This document shows, piece by piece, positions 1-8,897 of a DNA stretch of 39,123 nucleotides. Source of the stretch: Sphingomonadaceae bacterium. Its GTDB lineage: Bacteria; Pseudomonadota; Alphaproteobacteria; Sphingomonadales; Sphingomonadaceae. Under the pieces are notes generated by a model. It had not been told where the DNA came from, searched no databases, and saw only the letters and a list, made by a program, of their open reading frames with translations. The position numbers and the translations under genes were made by a program. The stretch is from NCBI GenBank assembly GCA_030147805.1, contig JASBUR010000061.1, forward strand, positions 1-39,123, given 5' to 3'. Every line of letters begins with the position of its first letter. The stretch's first letter is position 1.

Positions 1-930
1 GACGGTGCCGTGCGCCGCCTCGGCCTCGACGGTCTTGCCGTCGGGAGTGAGCAGCACCGAGGTCATCAGCCCGAGCGAGCCGAAGCCCTGCGCGACGGTG
101 TCCGACTGGACGTCGCCGTCGTAGTTCTTGCAGGCCCAGATGAACTTGCCCGACCCCTTCAGCGCCGATGCGACCATGTCGTCGATCAGGCGATGTTCGT
201 AGACGATGCCAAGTTTGTCGAACTGCGCCTTGAATTCCTTGTTGAAAACTTCCTCGAACAGATCCTTGAAGCGACCGTCATAGGCCTTGAGGATGGTGTT
301 CTTGGTCGACAGGTAGACCGGCCACTGGCGCGCGAGGCCGTAGTTGAAGCTGGCGCGGGCGAAGTCGCGGATCGAATCGTCGAGATTGTACATCGCCATG
401 GCGACGCCCGACGACGGGAAGTCGAACACCTCATGCTCGAGCGTCTCGCCATTCTCGCCGACCCATTTGATCGTCAGCTTGCCGGCGCCGGGGACGAGGA
501 AGTCGGTCGCCTTATACTGGTCGCCGAAGGCATGGCGGCCGATGACGATCGGGTCGGTCCAGCCGGGCACCAGCCGCGGCACCGACTTGATGACGATCGG
601 CTCGCGGAAGACGACGCCGCCGAGGATGTTGCGGATCGTGCCGTTGGGCGACTTCCACATCTTCTTGAGGCCGAACTCCTCGACGCGCTGCTCGTCGGGG
701 GTGATCGTCGCGCACTTCACGCCGACGCCATGCTCCCTGATCGCGTTGGCGGCCTGGACGGTGACCTTGTCTTCGGTGGCGTCGCGATTCTCGATGCTCA
801 GGTCGTAATAGTGAAGGTCGACATCGAGATAGGGCAGGATCAGCTTTTCGCGGATCCACTGCCAGATGATCCGGGTCATCTCGTCGCCGTCGAGTTCGAC
901 GACCGGCTTCGCTACCTTGATCTTCGCCAT
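1..930 (-). CDS. icd: NADP-dependent isocitrate dehydrogenase, 3' end cut by window edge
   Basis: Oxidative decarboxylation of isocitrate to 2-oxoglutarate in the cytosolic TCA cycle, producing NADPH. The ATG at 930 opens a frame that runs to base 1 without a stop (310 codons; the family is about 400 residues, so roughly the last quarter lies outside the window). The N-terminus [20 protein letters not shown] and the substrate-binding stretch [12 protein letters not shown] (about residues 94-105) are typical of the eukaryotic-type homodimeric NADP-IDH common in alphaproteobacteria. The frame ends in EAEAAHGTV, a family-conserved stretch. It stands alone, 74 nt downstream of the LOG-family gene on the same strand. 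The family and start are secure. Confidence 0.96.
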   Translation of the reverse strand, partial: MAKIKVAKPVVELDGDEMTRIIWQWIREKLILPYLDVDLHYYDLSIENRDATEDKVTVQAANAIREHGVGVKCATITPDEQRVEEFGLKKMWKSPNGTIRNILGGVVFREPIVIKSVPRLVPGWTDPIVIGRHAFGDQYKATDFLVPGAGKLTIKWVGENGETLEHEVFDFPSSGVAMAMYNLDDSIRDFARASFNYGLARQWPVYLSTKNTILKAYDGRFKDLFEEVFNKEFKAQFDKLGIVYEHRLIDDMVASALKGSGKFIWACKNYDGDVQSDTVAQGFGSLGLMTSVLLTPDGKTVEAEAAHGTV

Positions 931-1004
931 CCGATGTCCCTTGCGAAAGACGCGACAACGCGCTGTCTGAAATGAGTCCGGCGTCGTTTAGAGGCGACGC
1001 GCTT

Positions 1005-1547
1005 TTATATCAATCTTTCAGCGAGCGCTTCGAGCCCGGGGAGCTCCTCGACGATGTCGAAGAGGTCGTCCGGGGCGAAGCCCTGCGCGTCGAGGTGGCG
1101 CAGCAGCGTCATGAACGGCGCCCAATAGTCGTTGGCGCCGAGCAGCAGGATCGGCTTGGCGTGGATCGACAGCTCGCGCCAGGTCAGCGCCTCGAACAGT
1201 TCGTCGAGCGTGCCGATGCTGCCGGGCAGCGCGATGAAGGCATCCGAATGGAGATGCATCAGCGCCTTGCGCTCGTGCAGCGTCTCGACGACGATCAGTT
1301 CGTCGAGACCGACCTGCGCGATCTCTTCGCGCATCAGCGTCCGCGGAATGACCCCGACGACCTGTCCGCCTGCGGCCTTTGCGGCGCGCGCCGAGATCCC
1401 CATCAGCCCCACGGCGCCGCCGCCGTAGACCAGCTTCACGCCGCGTTCGGCGAGCAGGATGCCGAGCGCTTGAGCGGTCGCGGCATGCGCCGGGTCGCGT
1501 CCGGCGCGCGAGCCGCAGAACAGGCAGAGCGAGGGAATTCGGGTCAT
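1005..1547 (-). CDS. LOG family (TIGR00730) protein, putative cytokinin riboside 5'-monophosphate phosphoribohydrolase
   Basis: 180 residues, a Rossmann-like LOG fold. LOG proteins hydrolyse nucleoside 5'-monophosphates (cytokinin riboside monophosphates or AMP) to the free base and ribose 5-phosphate; the bacterial substrate is often unknown. The N-terminus FCGSRAG, the glycine-rich [10 protein letters not shown] (41-50) and HERKALM (91-97) are family hallmarks. The catalytic PGGxGTxxE motif appears as PGSIGTLDE (108-116), with Ser in place of the second Gly while the catalytic Glu116 is kept. It is divergent from psd with an 85-nt gap. Specific activity cannot be told from the sequence; older annotations call this family 'lysine decarboxylase', which is not supported. 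Confidence 0.9.
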   Translation of the reverse strand: MTRIPSLCLFCGSRAGRDPAHAATAQALGILLAERGVKLVYGGGAVGLMGISARAAKAAGGQVVGVIPRTLMREEIAQVGLDELIVVETLHERKALMHLHSDAFIALPGSIGTLDELFEALTWRELSIHAKPILLLGANDYWAPFMTLLRHLDAQGFAPDDLFDIVEELPGLEALAERLI

Positions 1548-1632
1548 ATCTTGCGCCTATGCGCGCGCCGCTGGACCATGGGAAGCCTCCGCGCGTTGTC
1601 ATGCAGTAACCGAAGCGGCTATTGAAGGACGC

Positions 1633-2370
1633 ATGACCTCACTCGAACCGCAGGGCGTCCCGACGCCGACCGTCAAGTACCGCACGCCGTCGGTACATCC
1701 CGAGGGAATCAAGTTCGTGGTCATCGCTGCGGCGATCACCGCGGCGCTGTGGTGGCTGTTCGACTGGGACGTGTTCGGCTGGCTGATGGCCGGCATCACG
1801 CTGTGGGTCGCCGCCTTCTTCCGCGATCCGATCCGGGTGACGCCGCAGGGGCCGGGGCTGATCGTGTCGCCTGCCGACGGCCTCGTCTGCCAGATTGCCG
1901 AGGTCGAGCCGCCGCGCCAGCTCGCCGCCGACAACGGCCTCGCGCCCGGCCGCTATACGCGCGTGTCGATCTTCATGAGCGTCTTCGACGTCCACATCAA
2001 CCGCTCGCCGATCGCTGGCACGGTGCGTCGGATCGTCTATGTGCCGGGCAAGTTCGTCAACGCCGACCTCGACAAGGCGAGCGAGGACAATGAGCGGCAA
2101 TATTTCGTCGTCGAGACGGCCGAAGGCGTCCGCATTGCCTTCACGCAGATCGCCGGGCTCGTCGCCCGCCGCATCATGCGCTTCGTCAAGGAGGGCGATA
2201 CCGTCGCCGCCGGCGCCCGCGTCGGCCTGATCCGCTTCGGCAGCCGCGTCGACGTGTTCCTGCCGGCCGGCACGGCGCCGACGGTCGCGCTCGGCCAGCG
2301 CGCCATCGCCGGCGAGACCATTCTCGGCCGCCTGGGCAGCGGCGAATCCACGATCGGCATCTCGCAGTGA
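1633..2370 (+). CDS. psd: Phosphatidylserine decarboxylase proenzyme (short, PSD-A-like type)
   Basis: Converts phosphatidylserine to phosphatidylethanolamine at the inner membrane. 245 residues. Two hydrophobic segments near residues 28-43 and 48-62 anchor it. SPADG (79-83), [13 protein letters not shown] (114-126) and the C-terminal RFGSR are seen; Gly203-Ser204 is the expected self-cleavage site that creates the pyruvoyl cofactor on the small alpha subunit. The next enzyme upstream in the pathway, pssA, begins inside its stop codon region (4-nt overlap), so the two steps of PE synthesis are co-transcribed and probably translationally coupled. The length fits the short bacterial class. Confidence 0.95.
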   Translation: MTSLEPQGVPTPTVKYRTPSVHPEGIKFVVIAAAITAALWWLFDWDVFGWLMAGITLWVAAFFRDPIRVTPQGPGLIVSPADGLVCQIAEVEPPRQLAADNGLAPGRYTRVSIFMSVFDVHINRSPIAGTVRRIVYVPGKFVNADLDKASEDNERQYFVVETAEGVRIAFTQIAGLVARRIMRFVKEGDTVAAGARVGLIRFGSRVDVFLPAGTAPTVALGQRAIAGETILGRLGSGESTIGISQ

Positions 2371-3191
2371 TCGTCGAGGAACCGCCGCGGCGGCTTCGCC
2401 TGCGCCGGGTGCTGCCGATGCGCGCGATGATCCCCAATGCGATCACGCTCGCCGCGCTGTGCTTCGGCCTGACCGGCGTCCGGCTGGCGATCGCCGGCGA
2501 TTGGGAACGCGCGATCGCCGCAGTGGTGCTGGCAGGCGTCCTCGACGGCATCGACGGCCGGCTGGCACGGCTGCTCAAGGCCGACAGCCGCTTCGGCGCC
2601 GAACTCGACTCGCTGTCCGACCTGACCGCGCACGGCGTCGCGCCGGCGCTGATCATCTATCTCTGGTCGCTGCAATATCTGCCCGGCATCGGCTGGATCA
2701 TCGCCCTGGCGCACGCTGCCTGCGCGGCGCTGCGCCTCGCCCGCTTCAACGCCCACCTCGATCTTGACGAGGGGCCGCACAAGCAGGCGGGCTTCCTGAC
2801 CGGCGTTCCCGCCCCGGTCGGCGCCGGCCTGGCGCTGAGCCCGCTGGCGCTCGACCTATGGCTCGAGACCAATTTCTTCCGCGAACCCGTCGTCGCCGGC
2901 GCGATCGTCGCCGCCACGGCGCTGCTGATGGTGTCGGCGCTGCCGACCTATTCGTGGAAGCGCGTGCGCATCCGCCGCGAATGGCGGCTGTTCGTGCTGC
3001 TCGGCGTCGCGCTCTATGCCGGCGCGCTGTTCTCGATGCCGTGGATGACGCTGTCGCTGACGATTCTCGCCTATGCGGCGTCGATCCCGTTCAGCGTGAG
3101 CAGCTACGCCCGGATCAAGCGGCAGCGCGCCGCAATGGCTGAAGCCGAACCGGCGCCGGCCACGCCTGGCGCAGCGCCGCCGGCCGCCTGA
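2367..3191 (+). CDS. pssA: CDP-diacylglycerol--serine O-phosphatidyltransferase
   Basis: Makes phosphatidylserine from CDP-diacylglycerol and serine; its product feeds the psd product directly upstream. The CDP-alcohol phosphatidyltransferase signature is complete: DGIDGRLAR, then eight residues, then GAELDSLSD (about residues 63-88), with all metal-binding aspartates. About seven hydrophobic helices follow, and the C-terminal 20 residues are Ala/Pro-rich. The start is taken as the GTG at 2367, which overlaps the psd stop (GTGA); an ATG about 17 codons in is an alternative. 274 residues, in family range. Confidence 0.95.
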   Translation: MIVEEPPRRLRLRRVLPMRAMIPNAITLAALCFGLTGVRLAIAGDWERAIAAVVLAGVLDGIDGRLARLLKADSRFGAELDSLSDLTAHGVAPALIIYLWSLQYLPGIGWIIALAHAACAALRLARFNAHLDLDEGPHKQAGFLTGVPAPVGAGLALSPLALDLWLETNFFREPVVAGAIVAATALLMVSALPTYSWKRVRIRREWRLFVLLGVALYAGALFSMPWMTLSLTILAYAASIPFSVSSYARIKRQRAAMAEAEPAPATPGAAPPAA

Positions 3192-3345
3192 GCCGCGCCG
3201 GCGCCAGCGTCGGGCGGACACCGTCATCGAAGGCGAGGGCAGCCGCGATCTGCGGCCAGCGGCGCCGGAACTCGCTGTACACGACGGCCATCGCGAACGA
3301 TGCAATGGCCAAGCTCACGAACGCGCCGACGAAAACCGCTGCCAT
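3115..3345 (-). CDS. Small single-pass membrane protein, unrecognised, with a LexA-type operator upstream
   Basis: 76 residues. The first 23 residues (MAAVFVGAFVSLAIASFAMA and onward) form one hydrophobic helix, followed by a basic patch SEFRRRW and an Arg/Pro/Ala-rich tail. A strong Shine-Dalgarno GGAGG sits 5 nt before the ATG, which is good evidence that the gene is real. The last 77 nt run antisense into the end of pssA, so the tail composition may be constrained by that gene. A GTTC-N7-GTTC repeat lies 68 nt upstream of the start. I do not recognise a family. An SOS-induced membrane peptide, by analogy to Caulobacter SidA, is an inference from size, topology and operator only. Confidence 0.6.
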   Translation of the reverse strand: MAAVFVGAFVSLAIASFAMAVVYSEFRRRWPQIAAALAFDDGVRPTLAPARLRRPAALRQAWPAPVRLQPLRRAAA

Positions 3346-3412
3346 TTCTGCCTCCGCTCAACCCTGTGGATAAGCTCGGGATCAACCCGAAGCCGAATCG
3401 CTTGTTCCGTAT

Positions 3413-3427
3413 GTTCCTGATTTGTTC
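3413..3427 (+). promoter_or_regulatory. Putative LexA (SOS) operator, GTTC-N7-GTTC
   Basis: The direct repeat GTTC CTGATTT GTTC matches exactly the alphaproteobacterial LexA box GTTCN7GTTC. A third GTTC lies at 3404-3407 with 5-nt spacing. The site is 68 nt upstream of the small membrane protein gene on the minus strand and 168 nt upstream of the zinc-ribbon gene on the plus strand; the distance favours the former. An 8-base match occurs by chance fairly often in 39 kb, so placement in a divergent intergenic region is the main support. Confidence 0.5.
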
Positions 3428-3595
3428 CGGATCGTCAAGCCCGCCGGTTGCCGCGACGCGCGCAAGCGAGACCGAACGGGTCGCGATGGGCCGCGCCGGA
3501 TAATCGACGAGCCGATGGCGCCGCACGAATTTCGTTCACGACAGCGAAAGTCGCGCGCCCTATGTTTCGAGTCATCACAGGGTCGGGGGACCGGA

Positions 3596-3946
3596 ATGGA
3601 CTGTGTTGATACCGACATGATGGGCGCCGGACGCCCCGTCGCCGTACTCGAGCCACCGGCGGAAGCCGACGTCGACCTGGCGATCGCCGCCAATGGCGGC
3701 AAGGTCGTGCGAATGCCCGGCCGCTTCCAGGTCATCGACGGCGGTCGCTCGCCCGATGCGCCCGCCGCTCCGCGGATGTGGCTGTGCCGCACCTGCGAGG
3801 ACGACATCGGCGTCGCCACCTCGGTCGTCGAGCCGGTCTGGCAGGGGCCGGTGCGCGAGAACGGCCGGGTGCGGCTGTCGTCGGGCACCAAGCGCATCGT
3901 CTGTACCCACTGCAAGATGCGCGGCAAGCTGACGTTCGCGGATTGA
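3596..3946 (+). CDS. Small zinc-ribbon-like protein, function unknown
   Basis: 116 residues. Two CxxC knuckles, C64-x2-C67 (CRTC) and C103-x2-C106 (CTHC), are separated by about 35 residues and suggest one structural zinc site. The N-terminal 55 residues carry no recognisable motif. The frame stays open 58 codons further upstream, but the ATG at 3596 has a purine-rich GGGGGA stretch about 7 nt before it, and the upstream codons read as non-coding. It stands alone before the acyl-CoA ligase with a 60-nt gap. I do not recognise the family; a nucleic-acid or protein-binding ribbon is possible. Confidence 0.65.
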   Translation: MDCVDTDMMGAGRPVAVLEPPAEADVDLAIAANGGKVVRMPGRFQVIDGGRSPDAPAAPRMWLCRTCEDDIGVATSVVEPVWQGPVRENGRVRLSSGTKRIVCTHCKMRGKLTFAD

Positions 3947-4006
3947 TCGCGCGCCGCACGCTGGCTAGCCTTCCGCCAAGAAAATTGGGGAAGGGAATCA
4001 CCTGAG

Positions 4007-5638
4007 ATGTTCGGCGCGATGCAGAACTGGCCGCTGCTGGTCTCGAAACTGATCGACCATGCCGCGGTGGCCTATCCGACGCGCGAGATCGTCACGCAGA
4101 CGGTCGAGGGGCCGCTCCACCGGTCGAACTGGCTCGAGGTGCAGCAGCGGTCGAAGAAGATCGCGCAGGCGCTGACCCGCCTGGGCATCGCGCAGGGCGA
4201 CCGCGTCGCCACGCTCGCCTGGAACACGCATCGGCACATCGAATGCTGGTACGGCATCTCGGGGATGGGCGCGGTCGCGCACACGATCAACCCGCGGCTG
4301 TTCCAGGACCAGATCGCCTATATCGCCAACCATGCCGAAGACCGGGTGTTGTTCTTCGACCTGACCTTCCTCAAGCTCGTCGAGGAACTGGCGCCGCGCT
4401 TCGAGACGATCGAGCACTATGTGCTGATGACCGACCGCGCGCACATGCCCGCGGAGAGCAGCCTCGACCTGCTCTGCTACGAAGATCTCGTCGCCGCCGA
4501 AGACGGCGACTTCGCCTGGCCCGCGCTCGACGAGAATACGCCGGCCGGCCTCTGCTACACCTCGGGCACGACCGGCAATCCCAAGGGCGTGCTCTACAGC
4601 CACCGCTCGAACGTGCTGCACACCTTCGCCGCCTGCCAGATCGACGCGCTGGCGGTGTCGTCGCGGACGACGGTTCTGCCCGTCGTGCCGATGTTCCACG
4701 CCAACGCCTGGGGGGTGCCCTATGCCGCGGCGGCGGCCGGCGCCAAGATCGTCATGGGTGGTCCCAACAACGACGCCGAGACGCTGCACCGGCTGATCGT
4801 CGACGAGGGCGTGACGCTCACCGCGGCGGTGCCGACCGTCTGGCTCGGCATGCTCCAATATCTCGAATCGACCGGCAAGACGCTCGGCCAGCTCGACCGG
4901 GTGGTGATCGGCGGCTCGGCGGCGCCGCGCTCGATGATCGAGGCGTTCGAGCGCGACTATGGCGTCACCGTCGCGCACGCCTGGGGGATGACCGAGATGT
5001 CGCCGCTCGGCTCGGTCGGCATGCTGTGCGCCGGCGGCGCCGCCGAGCCGCACGACAAGCAGCTCGATCTCAAGTGCAAGCAGGGGCGCGCGCTGTTCGG
5101 CGTCGAGATGGCGATCAAGGACGACGAAGGCCGCGAGCTGCCGCGCGACGGCCAGGCTTTCGGCAATCTGATGGTGCGCGGACCGTGGATCGTCGACACC
5201 TATTTCAAGGGCGACGGCGGCCAGGTCCTCGACGGCGACGGCTGGTTCGATACCGGCGACGTCGCGACCATCGACTCGCGCGGCTACATGCAGATCACCG
5301 ACCGGTCGAAGGACGTCATCAAGTCGGGCGGCGAGTGGATCAGCTCGATCGAGCTCGAGAATGCCGCGGTCGGCTGCCCGGGCGTCGCCGAGGCGGCGGT
5401 CATCGGCCTTCCGCATCCCAAATGGGACGAGCGGCCGCTGCTGATCATCATCAGGAAGCCCGGGGCGAGCGTTTCGAAGGACGAAGTCCTTTCCCACCTC
5501 AGGGACAAGATCGCCAAGTGGTGGATGCCCGACGACGTGGTCTTCGTCGACAGCATCCCGCACACCGCGACGGGCAAGATCCAGAAGACCGCGCTGCGCG
5601 AGCAGTTCAAGGACTACCGGCTGCCGACCGCCGCCTGA
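4007..5638 (+). CDS. AlkK/FadD-type fatty acyl-CoA synthetase (AMP-forming)
   Basis: 543 residues of the ANL superfamily: activates a fatty or related carboxylic acid through an acyl-adenylate to its CoA thioester. Seen: the P-loop-like [13 protein letters not shown] (about 182-194), the A5 region [30 protein letters not shown] with the hinge, SGGEWISS, and the C-terminal catalytic-lysine motif TGKIQK (about 522-527). The N-terminus ([20 protein letters not shown]) resembles AlkK-type medium-chain ligases and the related DmdB methylmercaptopropionate-CoA ligases, so chain length and substrate are uncertain. The start has a GGGAAGGGA Shine-Dalgarno region. It is a monocistronic gene; no beta-oxidation partners are adjacent. 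Confidence 0.92.
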   Translation: MFGAMQNWPLLVSKLIDHAAVAYPTREIVTQTVEGPLHRSNWLEVQQRSKKIAQALTRLGIAQGDRVATLAWNTHRHIECWYGISGMGAVAHTINPRLFQDQIAYIANHAEDRVLFFDLTFLKLVEELAPRFETIEHYVLMTDRAHMPAESSLDLLCYEDLVAAEDGDFAWPALDENTPAGLCYTSGTTGNPKGVLYSHRSNVLHTFAACQIDALAVSSRTTVLPVVPMFHANAWGVPYAAAAAGAKIVMGGPNNDAETLHRLIVDEGVTLTAAVPTVWLGMLQYLESTGKTLGQLDRVVIGGSAAPRSMIEAFERDYGVTVAHAWGMTEMSPLGSVGMLCAGGAAEPHDKQLDLKCKQGRALFGVEMAIKDDEGRELPRDGQAFGNLMVRGPWIVDTYFKGDGGQVLDGDGWFDTGDVATIDSRGYMQITDRSKDVIKSGGEWISSIELENAAVGCPGVAEAAVIGLPHPKWDERPLLIIIRKPGASVSKDEVLSHLRDKIAKWWMPDDVVFVDSIPHTATGKIQKTALREQFKDYRLPTAA

Positions 5639-5644
5639 TCGACG

Positions 5645-6697
5645 CTAGGACGCGATCCGGAAATAATAGCTGTAGCTCGTCGGCGTGCCGTTCACGACGA
5701 CGTTGGCGATCGTCACGTCGTAGGTGACCTCGGGCTGCAGCCCGGCGACGTTGAACTGGACGCTGTTGGGCAGGCCGTAGCCGACATTGTCGGCGGCGAC
5801 GTTGGACACCGCGAGGCTGTCGCCGCCGCGCTGGCGCACGGTGATCGTCGCGCGCGAGAGATCGACCGCAGCATTGGCGTTCCGGTTGGTCGCGCTGGCG
5901 ATCACGCCGAACGACAGCAGCGCATCGGCATCGAAGAAGCGCGCGGGATAATCCTCGTAGGGATAGGCGACGAACGCGGGCAGGCCGCCGGGCGGGATCA
6001 TCGCCCCCGTGGTGCCGATCACCTTCAGCGCCGCCGAATCGACGCGGCCGGATGGCGACCCGGTCAGCGCGACGCGGCCATAAGCGACGTTGCCGAGGAA
6101 GGGATCGAGCAGCCAGCGGCGGTGGCCGATGTTGTTGGCGATCGCATTGTTGGTATCGGTGAGCCAGCCGACGACCAGCGCTTCGTCGCTCTCGAAGGCG
6201 AGGCCGGTGCCGATGCCGCCGTAGAGATTGCTGGTCCGCGTGCCGTTGAGCGCCGCCGTCGTGAAGCAGCGGAAGCTCGGCGGCGGCTCGTGCGTCAGCG
6301 CCTCGTTGGCGGAAAGCACGAGCGACGCGGCCATCACCGTCGGATCGTCGGCGGTCGAATAGCCGACCGCGGGCAAGCGATGCAGCCGGCGGATCTCGTT
6401 GAGCGTGTCGAGCACGCGGCGCGTGACCTCGGGCTTGAGCCGGCCGGCGCGGCAGGCGGCGAGGTCGGGCGCTTCGGCATAGAGCGCCGCGGCGCGCGCA
6501 GCGAAATCGCCGCTCGGCGCCGGAATAGGCGTCGGCGTGGGAGAAGGCGAGGGCGCCGGGGCGGGGGCCGGAGCGGGGGCCGGAGCGGGGGCCGGGCCCG
6601 GCGTCGCGGTCGGCGGCGTGCCGCTGCTGCCCCCCGAATCGTCACCGCCGCAGGCGGCCAGCAACGGCAGGATCAGCCACAGCAACGGCCTTTGCAT
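5645..6697 (-). CDS. CAP (SCP-like) domain lipoprotein with Pro-Ala linker
   Basis: 350 residues. The N-terminus MQRPLLWLILPLLAAC is a lipoprotein signal with an LAAC lipobox, so the protein should be lipid-anchored. A low-complexity Pro/Ala/Ser/Thr linker (about residues 28-60) follows, then a CAP domain: LNEIRRLHRLPAVGYS, TNNAIANNIGHRRWLLDPF and VAYGRV are the recognisable family stretches. The last 90 residues look like a beta-rich extension. The ATG at 6697 has a GAGGAG Shine-Dalgarno site 7 nt upstream; a TTG six codons earlier is not preferred. CAP proteins act extracellularly but no single biochemical role is established. Confidence 0.85.
   Translation of the reverse strand: MQRPLLWLILPLLAACGGDDSGGSSGTPPTATPGPAPAPAPAPAPAPAPSPSPTPTPIPAPSGDFAARAAALYAEAPDLAACRAGRLKPEVTRRVLDTLNEIRRLHRLPAVGYSTADDPTVMAASLVLSANEALTHEPPPSFRCFTTAALNGTRTSNLYGGIGTGLAFESDEALVVGWLTDTNNAIANNIGHRRWLLDPFLGNVAYGRVALTGSPSGRVDSAALKVIGTTGAMIPPGGLPAFVAYPYEDYPARFFDADALLSFGVIASATNRNANAAVDLSRATITVRQRGGDSLAVSNVAADNVGYGLPNSVQFNVAGLQPEVTYDVTIANVVVNGTPTSYSYYFRIAS
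6561..6596 (+). repeat. Three tandem 12-bp repeats inside the CAP lipoprotein linker
   Basis: The unit GCGGGGGCCGGA occurs three times head to tail (the last copy ends in G instead of A). It encodes Pro-Ala pairs in the linker of the minus-strand lipoprotein. A 12-bp unit keeps the reading frame, so copy-number change by slippage would lengthen or shorten the linker by four residues without breaking the gene. Confidence 0.8.
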
Positions 6698-6760
6698 GGC
6701 CAACTCCTCACGCAACTGCTGCGATCTGAACCCGCCGCCGCCGCAAAGGTTGCGGCCGCG

Positions 6761-7837
6761 TCAGAAGAGCCCGAGCTGCTCGGGGCCCGGCCGGCGGAAG
6801 CGGCTGGTGTCGAGCGCCAGCCGCTCGTGCCCGAGCCCGTGTTTGCGGCAGGCCTTCTCGAAGCGGGTGCGAAGCATGGCGGCATAGGCGCCCTGCGGCC
6901 GGAAGCGCGTATGGAAATTGCCGTCATTGTCCTTGCCGCCGCGCGCCTCGCGGATCAGCCCCATCACCTTGGCCTTGCGGTCGGGAAAATGCGCATCGAG
7001 CCAGGCGCGGAAGATCGGCGCCACCTCGTGCGGCAACCGCACCATCAGCGAGAAGGCGCCGCGCGCGCCGGCCTCGGCCGCAGCCTCGACGATCGCCTCG
7101 ATCTCGTGATCGGTGATCGCCGGCACCACCGGCGAAACCGAGACGAAGACCGGAACGCCCGCCGCCGACAGCTCGCGAATGGCACGGAGGCGCTGCTGCG
7201 GCGCCGAGGCACGCGGCTCGAGCGTACGGGCGATCTTCGCGTCGAGCGAGGTGACCGACATCATCACCGCGGCCAGCCCTTGCGCCGCCATCGGAGCCAG
7301 GATGTCGAGATCGCGGGTCACGCGTGCCGACTTGGTGGTAATGGTGAACGGATGATCGAATTCCTGCAGGATCTCAAGGATCTGTCGGGTGATCTTCCAG
7401 TGCTGCTCGATCGGCTGATACGGGTCGGTGTTGGTCCCCATCGCGATCGGCGCACAGACATAGGCCTTCTTCATCAGCTCGGCGCGCAGCAGCGCCGGCG
7501 CCGACGGCTTGGCGAACAGCCGGCTCTCGAAATCGAGCCCCGGCGACAGATTGTGAAAGGCGTGCGTCGGACGAGCGAAGCAGTAGATGCAGCCATGCTC
7601 GCAACCGCGATAGGCGTTGATCGACCGGTCGAAGGGAATGTCGGGCGAGCGCTGGTAGGTGATGACCGACTTCGGCTTTTCGACCGTCACCGTGGTCCGG
7701 AGCCGCGGTGCCTCGCCATCGATGTCGTCGCGCGCATCGAGCCAGTCACCCTCGTCTTCGCGGGCGCTGTCATCGAAACGAGCCGAGCGGGCGTTGAGCG
7801 TTGCGCCGCGGCCATGCACGGGTGGGGGAATCGCCAT
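6761..7837 (-). CDS. PA0069-family radical SAM protein
   Basis: 358 residues. The radical SAM iron-sulfur motif CEHGCIYC gives C79-x3-C83-x2-C86, and the surrounding YRGCEHGCIYCFARPTHAF and the later MGTNTDPYQPIE are characteristic of the PA0069 family, related to spore photoproduct lyase-like Rv2578c proteins. The substrate is not known. The ATG at 7837 was chosen because the frame upstream of it runs antisense into non-coding and carbonic anhydrase sequence. It follows the carbonic anhydrase gene by 46 nt on the same strand. Confidence 0.9.
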   Translation of the reverse strand: MAIPPPVHGRGATLNARSARFDDSAREDEGDWLDARDDIDGEAPRLRTTVTVEKPKSVITYQRSPDIPFDRSINAYRGCEHGCIYCFARPTHAFHNLSPGLDFESRLFAKPSAPALLRAELMKKAYVCAPIAMGTNTDPYQPIEQHWKITRQILEILQEFDHPFTITTKSARVTRDLDILAPMAAQGLAAVMMSVTSLDAKIARTLEPRASAPQQRLRAIRELSAAGVPVFVSVSPVVPAITDHEIEAIVEAAAEAGARGAFSLMVRLPHEVAPIFRAWLDAHFPDRKAKVMGLIREARGGKDNDGNFHTRFRPQGAYAAMLRTRFEKACRKHGLGHERLALDTSRFRRPGPEQLGLF

Positions 7838-7883
7838 CGCGCCATGATAGGCGCATCGCGGAACACAACAAGAACGAATTGAT

Positions 7884-8516
7884 CTAGGAGGCGGCCGGAC
7901 GGAAACGGTTGGTCGCGGTGTCGAGCACGTGGAGAATGCCGTCGGCGATGGCGAAATAGGCACCGTGCAGCCGCAGGCGGCCCGCCTGCTCGCGCACGGG
8001 AATGCACGGGAAGGTGCGCAGGTTGGCGAGGCTGACGCGCACCGCCGCTTCCTCAAGCGCGCGCTGCGGGTTGGCGACGTCGGACGCCTCGATCTCGTCG
8101 CGCGCCGCATCGAGCAGGTCGATCCAGTGGCGGATGAAATAGCCTTCGCCGACGCCGGCGTCCTCGAAACGATGCGCGAGCGACGCGGCGACGCCGCCGC
8201 AGCCGCCATGGCCCATCACCACGATGTCCTCGACCTCGAGCTGGGTCACCGCGAATTCGAGCGCCGCCGACACGCCGTGCCGGCCGCCGCCGGTCTCGTA
8301 GGGCGGCACCAGGTTGGCGACGTTGCGAACGACAAACACCTGTCCGGGCTCGACGTCGAAGATCAGCGCGGGATCGACGCGGCTGTCCGAGCAGGCGATG
8401 ATCATCGTCTTGGGGGCCTGACCGTCGCGAAGCGCGTCATAGCGGGCGCGCTGCTGCGGATAGCCGGTGGTGCGGAAGCGGCGATAGCCGTCGAGGAGAT
8501 GCGAGAAATCGGCCAT
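7884..8516 (-). CDS. Beta-class carbonic anhydrase
   Basis: Interconverts CO2 and bicarbonate in the cytoplasm, supplying bicarbonate to carboxylases. 210 residues. Zinc ligands are visible: Cys42 in ACSDSR (with the Asp44-Arg46 dyad), His103 and Cys106 in GHGGCGG. The [12 protein letters not shown] and [11 protein letters not shown] stretches are typical of the family. The ATG at 8516 is the natural start. It is the first of a likely minus-strand run with the radical SAM and CAP genes. Confidence 0.95.
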   Translation of the reverse strand: MADFSHLLDGYRRFRTTGYPQQRARYDALRDGQAPKTMIIACSDSRVDPALIFDVEPGQVFVVRNVANLVPPYETGGGRHGVSAALEFAVTQLEVEDIVVMGHGGCGGVAASLAHRFEDAGVGEGYFIRHWIDLLDAARDEIEASDVANPQRALEEAAVRVSLANLRTFPCIPVREQAGRLRLHGAYFAIADGILHVLDTATNRFRPAAS

Positions 8517-8555
8517 GGCGGCGACGTAACGACGCGCAGCCGGCCGTGCAACCCT

Positions 8556-8756
8556 TCAGCGCAGTCGCAGGCTTCCCATCATGCGATCGACGTAGAAATT
8601 GCCGCCGATGCGAGCGGCCTCGGCCTGGGCGCGCTCGCGTTGGCTGTCGCCGTCACGGGTGACGACCGCGGCCTGCGGCCCCACCGCGCCGAAGAGGCTG
8701 GCCGGACGGCGGCGCGAGGTAACCGGGCGTATGATCTTGGCGGCAGTATGGGGCAT
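8556..8756 (-). CDS. Small hypothetical protein, 66 residues
   Basis: [20 protein letters not shown] followed by a short hydrophobic stretch and [33 protein letters not shown]. No family recognised. Codon composition is like that of its neighbours. The frame continues 27 codons further upstream to another ATG, but the ATG at 8756 gives the more plausible protein start. It lies head-to-head with lipA; the 141-nt gap holds a perfect inverted repeat. Support is moderate: basic N-terminus, Arg/Glu/Ala-rich C-terminus, fits exactly between two genes. Confidence 0.5.
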   Translation of the reverse strand: MPHTAAKIIRPVTSRRRPASLFGAVGPQAAVVTRDGDSQRERAQAEAARIGGNFYVDRMMGSLRLR

Positions 8757-8772
8757 CGTCGTCTCGCATTGT

Positions 8773-8796
8773 CGACGGCCATGTGCACAGCCGTCG
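8773..8796. promoter_or_regulatory. 7-bp inverted repeat in the lipA divergent intergenic region
   Basis: CGACGGC (8773-8779) and GCCGTCG (8790-8796) are perfect arms around a 10-nt centre (CATGTGCACA) that is itself nearly symmetric (TGTGCACA is an 8-nt palindrome). It lies 17 nt upstream of the small minus-strand gene and 101 nt before lipA. It could be an operator or a hairpin; no regulator can be named. Confidence 0.35.
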
Positions 8797-8897
8797 GGGG
8801 CGACCACACCCATACACCTTTCCGCGGCGTTAAGCATCGCCGAAATGACCGGGGCGCATCGGTTGGCACGGCGGCGTGTTGTCGCTATCTAGCCCGC

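Noticed and set aside
3998..5563. 521-codon minus-strand frame opposite the acyl-CoA ligase.
   Set aside because: Antisense shadow: repetitive Arg/Asp/Val/Glu composition, no domain, while the plus-strand frame carries all ligase motifs.
7929..8897. Continuous in-frame extension of lipA far upstream of 8898.
   Set aside because: The extra sequence is antisense to the carbonic anhydrase and the small protein gene, and lipoyl synthase starts normally at [15 protein letters not shown].
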